The notes beneath the pieces were generated by a model that was not told the origin of the DNA, made no database searches, and worked only from the letters and a program-made list of their open reading frames with translations. A stretch of 8,412 bases of DNA. Origin: CAZART01 sp964487555 (lineage in GTDB: Bacteria > Bacteroidota > Rhodothermia > Rhodothermales > VXPQ01). The DNA lies in contig CAZART010000174.1 in the NCBI GenBank assembly GCA_964487555.1, positions 1-8,412 on the forward strand, read 5' to 3'. Positions 1-5,755 of the stretch are shown piece by piece. The position numbers and the translations under genes were made by a program. The first letter of the stretch is position 1, and every line of letters begins with the position of its first letter.

Positions 1-346
1 CCGGCGTGACGACCTCCACCACGTCGCGCTTTACGATGTTCGGCGACTGCTGGGCCTCTTCGAGCTGTTCGCAGACGGCCACGCGGAGCCCGGCCTCGAC
101 GAGCCGCGGAAGGTAGTTATCGAGCGCGTGGTAGGGAAATCCGGCGAGCGGCACGTCGTGGGCCTTGCCGTTGGACCGCTTGGTCAGCGTAATTCCGAGG
201 AGACGGCTGACGGTCTTGGCGTCCTCGTCAAACGTCTCGTAGAAATCGCCCATCCGAAAAAGAAGGATGGCCTGCGGATGGCGCGCCTTGATCTTGTAGT
301 ACTGCCGCATGAGCGGCGTCTGTCCCTGGTTCTTGACTTCCGCCAT
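1..346 (-). CDS. mutS: DNA mismatch repair protein MutS, N-terminal part (cut by window edge)
   Basis: MutS binds mispaired or looped bases in duplex DNA and starts methyl- or nick-directed mismatch repair with MutL. Only the first 115 codons are present; the gene continues past position 1. The translation begins MAEVKNQGQTPLMRQYYKIK and contains the whole start of the mismatch-recognition domain I. The segment LLFRMGDFYETF (residues 28-39) carries the Phe-x-Glu mismatch wedge, here Phe35-Tyr36-Glu37, matching Phe36/Glu38 of the E. coli protein. LTKR, AGFPYHALDNYLPRLV and VAVCEQLE follow as in the family. The ATG at 346-344 is the only sensible start: the upstream in-frame codons to the next stop contain no ATG, GTG or TTG, and the N-terminal length matches E. 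coli MutS within one residue. No good Shine-Dalgarno lies at normal spacing; AAGGGA is about 13 nt upstream. Divergent from the membrane-protein gene at 643. Confidence 0.96.
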   Translation of the reverse strand, partial: MAEVKNQGQTPLMRQYYKIKARHPQAILLFRMGDFYETFDEDAKTVSRLLGITLTKRSNGKAHDVPLAGFPYHALDNYLPRLVEAGLRVAVCEQLEEAQQSPNIVKRDVVEVVTP

Positions 347-432
347 GGAAAGAAATGGATCCCTTCGCGTCGCGTTATCGTGCTCGTTCTCATACTATTA
401 GACACCGAACGACCGGTAGATCTAACCTCTAA

Positions 433-440
433 CAAACATA
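433..440 (-). promoter_or_regulatory. Candidate Bacteroidota-type -7 promoter box for mutS
   Basis: The minus strand reads TATGTTTG here, an exact match to the TAnnTTTG -7 consensus described for Bacteroidota housekeeping promoters, about 87 bp upstream of the mutS ATG. A matching TTG-type -33 element is not evident at the usual distance, so this is only a candidate. Confidence 0.25.
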
Positions 441-593
441 TGGATTTGGCGAGGGCGATCCTAGAGGGGTACGCGGGCATCTTTTCCACAGGCCGGCTGC
501 GCGCGCCCTGGCGGCGGGGTGCCCGGAGCTGCCGGCTCCGACGACACATAATTGCTCTGGGTCTATATTCACGAAACCGCCGGCACCGGGAGC

Positions 594-625
594 GGTCAAA
601 AATATCAAGGGGTCGAAAATCAAGG
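594..625 (+). repeat. Imperfect tandem repeat before the membrane-protein gene
   Basis: Two adjacent copies are visible: ggtcaaaaatatcaagg (594-610) and ggtcgaaaatcaagg (611-625). They differ by one substitution and a 2-base deletion. The exact core atcaagggg recurs at 604-612 and 619-627. The pair ends 17 bp before the ATG at 643, so it lies in the leader of that transcript and could be a protein-binding site or simple slippage. No known operator is recognised. Confidence 0.5.
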
Positions 626-632
626 GGACTAC

Positions 633-636
633 GGAG
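633..636 (+). promoter_or_regulatory. Ribosome binding site for the gene at 643
   Basis: GGAG lies 6 nt before the ATG at 643. This is the best-spaced Shine-Dalgarno in the window and supports that start over the in-frame ATG 45 bp downstream. Confidence 0.6.
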
Positions 637-642
637 CGTCCT

Positions 643-1194
643 ATGTCTGCGTGGTACGAAGTCTACGACAATGTTGACGTCCAGTTGATGACGCGCAAGC
701 GCGCCGCGGCGATGACGGGAGCGGTCACGCTCGCGATCATGTTCTCGATCGCGATGCTGGCCGTGGGAATGGAAGGCTCCCTCCCGCTGACCATGTCGCT
801 CGGTCTCATCGTGGCCGGATGGAGCGGATTCACGTGGTGGTGCCTGCATCGGAGGCGCCGGCTCCGCAGTCTCGTCTGGTGCGTAAAACTGTCGGACCGC
901 GAAATTGTCGGATACGATTATGCCCGGCGAAAGTCTGCGCTTGACTGGCTTGACGTCGAGCGCATCGACCTTCGCGAGACCGCCCTCGTCGTCGTCGGGC
1001 GCGGGGGCGTTTATCTCCAAATTGCCCATCTGTTTCCCGAGTTCGCCGAGCTAAGCCATCGCATCATGAGTTACGGCGATCATTACAGCATTCCGGTCTT
1101 CATAGACGGCCGCCCGTGGCAGCAGCTGAATGTATACGACGTGTATCCATTTCTGGCCGCGGAAACGATGGGACGTTCGGATGTGGCGTCCTGA
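643..1194 (+). CDS. Two-helix membrane protein with probable PH-like (YcxB/bPH type) C-terminal domain
   Basis: A 183-residue protein of unknown function. After a short polar N-terminus ending in a basic patch (TRKRAA, residues 17-22), two hydrophobic segments at about residues 22-43 and 47-68 form a tight helical hairpin. An Arg-rich stretch follows (HRRRRLR, 69-75) and marks the cytosolic side. Residues 77 to about 165 look beta-rich with the pattern L.D..I.......W.DV..ID......V.V....VYL.I, then the helix FAELSHRIM. This layout resembles YcxB-like or bacterial PH-domain membrane proteins, but the match is by layout, not by a diagnostic motif. The final 20 residues are probably unstructured. 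It is divergent from mutS, apparently monocistronic, and converges on the patatin gene with 45 bp between stops. No operon partner suggests a role. I am confident it is coding and only moderately confident of the fold. Confidence 0.75.
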   Translation: MSAWYEVYDNVDVQLMTRKRAAAMTGAVTLAIMFSIAMLAVGMEGSLPLTMSLGLIVAGWSGFTWWCLHRRRRLRSLVWCVKLSDREIVGYDYARRKSALDWLDVERIDLRETALVVVGRGGVYLQIAHLFPEFAELSHRIMSYGDHYSIPVFIDGRPWQQLNVYDVYPFLAAETMGRSDVAS

Positions 1195-1239
1195 CGTGAT
1201 GACGGTCCGGAGGGGACGACGGCAGGGGGCGTCGAAGCG

Positions 1240-2472
1240 TCAAATCGTCCAGTCGGTGATGTGGAAGCTGGGATTGATTTCCCGGTCGCCGTCGAAAAAG
1301 GCCTCGATCACATTGTGCTGATGCCGCGCGTCTTCATAGCCGATGTCGATCAGGCGCGTGATGTAGTCGCGCTCGAAGAGCAGCATCGAGAGCCAGTCCG
1401 GACTGCGCGTCTCATCCGTTCCGAGGACGCGAGAGAAGATCTCTAGCGGTTTCGGAAGACTGGCTTCGTAATTGCGAGACAATTTTCCAAGATCGACGGA
1501 CGGTCGCAGCAGAAGCAGCCGTACGGGACGAAGGCCCATGCGTTCTTCCGGCTCCAGACGCTCGAGCAGGCGATTCAGCCGATCCATAGTGAGCGCGTCG
1601 TCGTCGAGTGCATCGAGGAAAACGGCGTTCGTGAGGAGGCCGAAAATCTGCGACGCGGGCGGGTATCCCTCCACGAGCGGTTCGTCCGCTTCAGCGCGCG
1701 TTCGACTATAGCGCGTGGATATCGCGAGGACACGGTCCGCTCCCAGATGGATGGCCGGCGCGATGGGCGCGGCGAGCCGGATGCCTCCGTCACCGTACCA
1801 TGCATCGCCGATCTGTATGGCGGGAAAGAGAAACGGCAGCGACGTCGATGCCATGACGTGGTCAACGGTCAGCATCGCGTTAATGCCGATGCGGTTCGGG
1901 CGCTCCCATCTCTCGAAATTGTCGCCCTGTACCCACGTGACGGTCTGGCCGGTCGTATAGCTCGTCGTCACGATGGCGACCGCCCGCAGGCGCCCCTCTT
2001 TGATATTACGCGTCACGCCCACGAGCCGTCCTCCTTCGGCGCCCAGTTTCTCTTCAAGGTAGCCGCGGAGGGGCAAGGTATCCGCGAGCGCGCGGAGATC
2101 GCGCGTGGCGCTCTCGGCATCGGCCGTTCCGCGGACGCTGCGCAGGAGAATCGTGCGCAGCATGCTCATCGTCGATTCGACCTCGTACACATGATGCGAG
2201 CGAAGCTCACGCCAGTCCTCGACGAGTTGTGACGATGACGCGGCAAAGCCCCCGGGATGACCTGCGAAATGGGCGGCATTGATCGCTCCGGCCGATACGC
2301 CGATAATAATCGAAAATTCGGCTTTCGGGATGTGCTCGGCGACGTAATTTAGAACGCCGATCTGGTAGGCGGCACGTGCGCCGCCCCCTGTGAGAACCAG
2401 ACCGAAATCACAGCGATCGGGCGCAGGCGGCGCCGCGAAACGGCGCAGGCGTTCGATTGTTTTTTTGATCAC
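1240..2472 (-). CDS. Patatin-like phospholipase / acyl hydrolase family protein
   Basis: A 410-residue protein with a complete patatin Ser-Asp dyad, so probably an active lipid acyl hydrolase; the substrate is unknown. The oxyanion-hole loop TGGGARAAYQIGVL spans residues 28-41. The nucleophile elbow GVSAG puts the catalytic serine at Ser60. ASTSLPFLFPAI (208-219) is the family's conserved segment before the catalytic Asp, which is Asp228 in YGDGG. The C-terminal third (about 260-410), with FLDALDDDALTMDRLNRL, LLLLRPSVDLG and SMLLFERDYITRLIDIGYEDA, is the extension seen in a widespread group of bacterial patatins of about 400 residues. No signal peptide or membrane helix is seen, so cytoplasmic or peripheral location is likely. 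The start is GTG: no ATG precedes the oxyanion loop, and AGGA lies 10 nt upstream. It is divergent, across 51 bp, from the metalloenzyme gene. Confidence 0.93.
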   Translation of the reverse strand: MIKKTIERLRRFAAPPAPDRCDFGLVLTGGGARAAYQIGVLNYVAEHIPKAEFSIIIGVSAGAINAAHFAGHPGGFAASSSQLVEDWRELRSHHVYEVESTMSMLRTILLRSVRGTADAESATRDLRALADTLPLRGYLEEKLGAEGGRLVGVTRNIKEGRLRAVAIVTTSYTTGQTVTWVQGDNFERWERPNRIGINAMLTVDHVMASTSLPFLFPAIQIGDAWYGDGGIRLAAPIAPAIHLGADRVLAISTRYSRTRAEADEPLVEGYPPASQIFGLLTNAVFLDALDDDALTMDRLNRLLERLEPEERMGLRPVRLLLLRPSVDLGKLSRNYEASLPKPLEIFSRVLGTDETRSPDWLSMLLFERDYITRLIDIGYEDARHQHNVIEAFFDGDREINPSFHITDWTI

Positions 2473-2523
2473 AGGGGGTTAATCCTACTTCGTTCTTCGT
2501 TCGTCGGGCCGGAAAGTAAGGAA
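2473..2523. promoter_or_regulatory. Short divergent promoter region between patatin and metalloenzyme genes
   Basis: Only 51 bp separate the two divergent start codons, so both promoters must share or overlap this DNA or reach into the opposite gene. It contains an AT-rich TTAATCCTAC segment and a repeated cgttct/cgttcg stretch (about 2491-2505). For the rightward gene, GGAAAG (2511-2516) has normal spacing to the ATG, while AAGGAA directly abuts it. No clear -35/-10 or -33/-7 pair was identified. Confidence 0.45.
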
Positions 2524-3447
2524 ATGAACATCCTGTTCCTCTTCATCGATGGTATCGGACTGGGGGACGACGACTCAAGCATCAATCCTTTTGCGAGCCA
2601 CAGGCTGCCGTCGTTCGAGAGGCTATCGGCGGGGCAGCGATGGCTCGCTTCCACTCGGGAAGTCCGCCGCGCGGACCTGGTCTTTAAGGGCATCGATGCG
2701 AACCTCGGCGTCGAGGGACTTCCTCAGAGCGGAACGGGGCAGGCAGCGCTCTTTACAGGCGTCAACTGTGCCGAGGTCGCCGGACGTCATTACGGGCCCT
2801 TTCCTCACTCGAAGACCAGGTCGGTCATCGCACAAGAGAACGTATTCACGCAATTGAAAGCGCTCTTCCCGGCCGACGACGAGCCCTCCGCGTTTGCCAA
2901 TGCCTATCCGCAGCGGTTCTTCGGGTACGTGAAGGAGCGGGATCGCTGGACGGTGACGACGCGGTGCTGTCTGGAGTCGGGCACGCGGATCCGCGGACGG
3001 GACGAGCTGCGCGCCGGGCTGGCGGTGCCGGCCGATTTGACCGGGAAGAAATGGCCGGAATCTATCGCCGATGGTGAAATGCCTGCCGATGAGCCCATGG
3101 CCGCCCAGCGTTTGCTGGATATCGCCCACCAGCACCGTTTTACCCTTTTCGAATATTACGCTACGGACAAAGCCGGGCATGCCCAGTCGACCGAGCGGGG
3201 CCAAGCCGTGCTGGAGAGCCTCGACCGGCTGCTCGGCGCGCTGCTCGATGCGATGGATCCGTCGCGGATCCTGCTGCTGATTACGAGCGACCACGGCAAT
3301 CTGGAGGATTTGTCGACGAAGAGTCACACGCGAAATGCCGTTCCGCTCCTGGCGCATGGGCGTGGTGCCGACCGGTTCGCGGACGTGGATTCGCTCGTCG
3401 ACGTGACGCCGGCGATCGTGCGGTTTTTCTCCGTGGAATCGGGTTAG
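2524..3447 (+). CDS. Alkaline phosphatase / phosphoglycerate mutase superfamily metalloenzyme, substrate unknown
   Basis: A 307-residue soluble protein with the two-metal site of the alkaline phosphatase superfamily (metalloenzyme domain, as in phosphopentomutase and iPGM). The first metal ligand is Asp9 in LFIDGIGLG. The nucleophile is most likely Ser69 or Thr71 in PQSGTGQAALFTG. The second cluster is Asp215 and His219 in TDKAGHA, Asp256-His257 in SDHGN, and His268 in SHTRNAVPLL. All expected ligands are present, so the enzyme should be active. At 307 residues it is much shorter than phosphopentomutase (about 390-410) or iPGM (about 510). The 145 residues between nucleophile and second cluster form only a small cap, so assigning either of those reactions is not justified. 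No signal peptide is seen. The start is fixed by the N-terminal strand carrying Asp9. It is divergent from the patatin gene, and its stop lies 9 bp from the stop of the convergent peptidase gene. Confidence 0.88.
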   Translation: MNILFLFIDGIGLGDDDSSINPFASHRLPSFERLSAGQRWLASTREVRRADLVFKGIDANLGVEGLPQSGTGQAALFTGVNCAEVAGRHYGPFPHSKTRSVIAQENVFTQLKALFPADDEPSAFANAYPQRFFGYVKERDRWTVTTRCCLESGTRIRGRDELRAGLAVPADLTGKKWPESIADGEMPADEPMAAQRLLDIAHQHRFTLFEYYATDKAGHAQSTERGQAVLESLDRLLGALLDAMDPSRILLLITSDHGNLEDLSTKSHTRNAVPLLAHGRGADRFADVDSLVDVTPAIVRFFSVESG

Positions 3448-3456
3448 TCTGTCGGA

Positions 3457-5652
3457 TTACTCTATGGCGAGGCGGCCCGTTTGAAGCTCGTCGACGATGC
3501 GATCGGCGTCGTACATGTCCTCCAGCGCCTCCAGAATGCCGCGTGAATCTACCGAGATCGCGCGCCCCCGCTCATCGAGGTAAATGTAGGTGTTCTGCAG
3601 TGCGTCGATGTTGCTGTCGAAGATCAGGCCGACGAGCCGCAGATCCTTATCGATAAGCGGAGAACCGGAATTTCCGCCCGTGATATCGTTGGTCGAGACG
3701 AGATTGACGGGCGTCGTGAGGTCGAAATTATCCGGGGGGGAGAGCCAGTCTTCCGGGAGATCCCATTCGTCGCTCACGTCGGCGTAGGAGTAGTAATGAC
3801 CGTACATGCCGTAGTAGGTCGTGTGGGAGGGTGCGACCGTGCCGTTGAAGGGATACGAGGCCACGATGCCGTCGGCGATGCGGAGGGAAAAGGAGGCATC
3901 GGGCGGAATGTTCGTTCCATAGACCGCGAATCGCGCCTGCGCCAGATCGGCCGTAAGATTCTCTTCGCGCGTCTGGAGGCCGCCCACCTGCTGCTGCAGG
4001 GAGCGGACGAGCGGTGTCAGCGCCTCTGCGAGCATCACGGTCGGATCGTTGCTGCTCAGATAGCCTTCTTCGAGGAGCGCCGCGTAGGAGGCGGAATCCG
4101 TCAGCGCCGTGTTCGAGACGATGCGATCGGCGACGGCCTCCGGGCTCCTGCCCTCCAGCACCCGGCGAACGGTCGGATCGTTGTCGCCGAGGTACTTGCG
4201 CAGCTCGCGAAGGCGGGCGGCGAGCATCTCTTTCTCGAGCTCGGGCGGCCAATCGTCGAGCTCCAGGGCATCTTCTCGCAGCTCTTCGATGAAATCAGGA
4301 GGTGCACCGCGCTGGCGCATGATGCTGAACATGTAGCCTAAGACGGCGCGGATGAGGACGTGCGAATCGATGGCCGGGCTTGCGAAATAGGTGAAGGCCC
4401 CGCTCTGGGCGGCGGTGGCCTCCTTCGCGCCCTGCAGCTGCTCGATGGACCTCATGACGTCGCCGTACTTCTCCTGGAGGGTGTCCACGGCGGCGATTTG
4501 CGCGAGCAGCGCGTCTTCTGCTTTCTGTCGCCGCGCAATGAGGCGTGGATCCCGAAGGCCGGCCAGCTCACCCTCGTTCTTCTTGACCTGATTTGAAAGC
4601 TGGTGGAGGGCGTTGCGAAGGTCGTGTTCGCGGGCCTCCTCCGGATGCTCTTCGATGTAATCCTCGAGCACCTCAACGCGGGCGTGAAGGACGTCGAGTG
4701 CCTGCGGGACGCTGTAGTCTCGCTCGAATCGGAGCTGGCTGACGGTGCTCAGGCGGCTGGTCGACCCTGGATTTCCGGTGACGAAGACGGCGTCGCCTTC
4801 CTGCGCACCCGCCGAGCTCCATTCGAAGTAGTTGGGCGAGGCCAACGGCTCGCCCGCTGCATCGTAGGCCCGGAAAAAGCTGAAGTCGAGGCTATAGCGG
4901 GGATAGGTGAAGTTGTCGGGATCGCCGCCGAAGGCGCCGATGGTGAGATGCGGCGCCATGACGAGGCGGATGTCTTCGTAGCGCTTGAAGGTGTAGGCGG
5001 AGTACTGCCCGCCGTAGTAGAGCTCAACGACTTCAACGGTCAGCGTCGAATCGCGGCTTTTGGCCTCCCGATCCATCCGCTGCTCGATCTGATCGGCCCG
5101 TAGCCGGCGCGCTTCTCCTGCGTCCTGCACGTCGCGCCCGACGTTGTAGACGTCCTCGGTAACGTCGGTGATCTCGATCAGCTGGTCGGCATGCATCTCC
5201 TCCGCCTTTCGCTCTTCGTCGAGGGTCGCGGCGTAGAAGCCGTCATCCAACAGGTTTTCGCCCGTTCGTTCGACAGCGGTGACGCTGGTTCGAGCGCAGT
5301 GGTGATTGGTGAGGATGAGTCCGGAGGCCGAGACAAACGATGCGGAGCAATTCGGCAGTCGGAGCGAGCCGAGCCGTGCGCGGGCGAACCACTGGGAATC
5401 GGGCCGGAAGTCGTAGGTCTCCTCGAAATAGTCGAGCGGCGGATTGTCGAACGTCCACATTTTACCGGTATCGAAGCGGCCGACCTCCACGTCGGCGAAT
5501 TCCGCAGGTGCGGCGTCGGGCAGGACGGCTTCTTGTGCGGCCGGCTCCGGCTGTTCGGCTCGTTCGGTGACGGTGACCGTCCGGCGCCCGCCGGTGCAGC
5601 CGGCCGTAGCCAGGACGAGGAAGGCGAGGAGAACGGAGAGCTTATTCTTCAT
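3457..5652 (-). CDS. S46 family serine dipeptidyl-peptidase, DPP7-like lipoprotein (distal copy, Ser at S1 position)
   Basis: S46 enzymes remove dipeptides from peptide N-termini and are exopeptidases with a chymotrypsin-like (clan PA) double barrel plus a helical cap. From the ATG at 5652-5650 the protein has 731 residues. Residues 1-19 (MKNKLSVLLAFLVLATAGC) are a lipoprotein signal with Cys19 as the lipid site, then a Pro/Ala/Glu linker to about 55 and KMWTFDNPP, typical of S46. The triad by motif and spacing is His118 (LTNHHC), Asp256 (LDFSFFRAY) and Ser662 (GGNSGSP). GGDPDNF (242-248) gives Asn247, the likely N-terminal amine binder. About 300-560 is the helical domain. Ser680, 18 residues after the nucleophile, occupies the S1-determining position that is Gly in DPP7 and Arg in DPP11. 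The frame stays open upstream to an ATG at 5781 inside the neighbouring gene; that longer start would bury the signal peptide and is rejected. No Shine-Dalgarno is visible. It probably follows the 5756-8017 gene in an operon, 103 bp downstream. Confidence 0.95.
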   Translation of the reverse strand: MKNKLSVLLAFLVLATAGCTGGRRTVTVTERAEQPEPAAQEAVLPDAAPAEFADVEVGRFDTGKMWTFDNPPLDYFEETYDFRPDSQWFARARLGSLRLPNCSASFVSASGLILTNHHCARTSVTAVERTGENLLDDGFYAATLDEERKAEEMHADQLIEITDVTEDVYNVGRDVQDAGEARRLRADQIEQRMDREAKSRDSTLTVEVVELYYGGQYSAYTFKRYEDIRLVMAPHLTIGAFGGDPDNFTYPRYSLDFSFFRAYDAAGEPLASPNYFEWSSAGAQEGDAVFVTGNPGSTSRLSTVSQLRFERDYSVPQALDVLHARVEVLEDYIEEHPEEAREHDLRNALHQLSNQVKKNEGELAGLRDPRLIARRQKAEDALLAQIAAVDTLQEKYGDVMRSIEQLQGAKEATAAQSGAFTYFASPAIDSHVLIRAVLGYMFSIMRQRGAPPDFIEELREDALELDDWPPELEKEMLAARLRELRKYLGDNDPTVRRVLEGRSPEAVADRIVSNTALTDSASYAALLEEGYLSSNDPTVMLAEALTPLVRSLQQQVGGLQTREENLTADLAQARFAVYGTNIPPDASFSLRIADGIVASYPFNGTVAPSHTTYYGMYGHYYSYADVSDEWDLPEDWLSPPDNFDLTTPVNLVSTNDITGGNSGSPLIDKDLRLVGLIFDSNIDALQNTYIYLDERGRAISVDSRGILEALEDMYDADRIVDELQTGRLAIE

Positions 5653-5755
5653 TGGGTCTGGATTTGTCGCTGGATCGGCGTGCTGGGTCGCCATGAGTAT
5701 GCTTGCGCGTCGCCGCTTCGGAGGCTTACGGCTACCGGCGGCGCGGCGGGCTTCG

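Larger units (their letters stand above)
347..642. promoter_or_regulatory. Divergent intergenic region between mutS and the membrane-protein gene
   Basis: This 296-bp stretch has no credible coding sequence and must hold the promoters of mutS (leftward) and of the gene at 643 (rightward). It is locally more AT-rich at 395-445 and 545-625 than the flanking genes, as expected for promoter DNA. A GC-rich segment at about 490-540 contains a small hairpin. The individual candidates (a TATGTTTG box and an imperfect tandem repeat) are listed separately. No RNA gene or riboswitch was recognised. Confidence 0.6.

Noticed and set aside
524..540. Hairpin CGGAGC-TGCCG-GCTCCG in the mutS/643 intergenic region
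   Set aside because: A 6-bp GC stem with no following T-run, sitting upstream of two divergent genes where a terminator is not expected. GC-rich DNA makes such stems common.
184..1029. A 281-codon minus-strand frame spanning the mutS start, the intergenic region and the membrane-protein gene
   Set aside because: It overlaps the real mutS 5' end in another frame and runs antisense to the 643 gene. The product is an Arg/Asp/Ser-rich, low-complexity sequence with no recognisable domain.
1217..1234. Possible terminator CGACG...CGTCG between convergent genes at 1195-1239
   Set aside because: The stem is only 5 bp with an 8-nt loop and no T tract on either strand.
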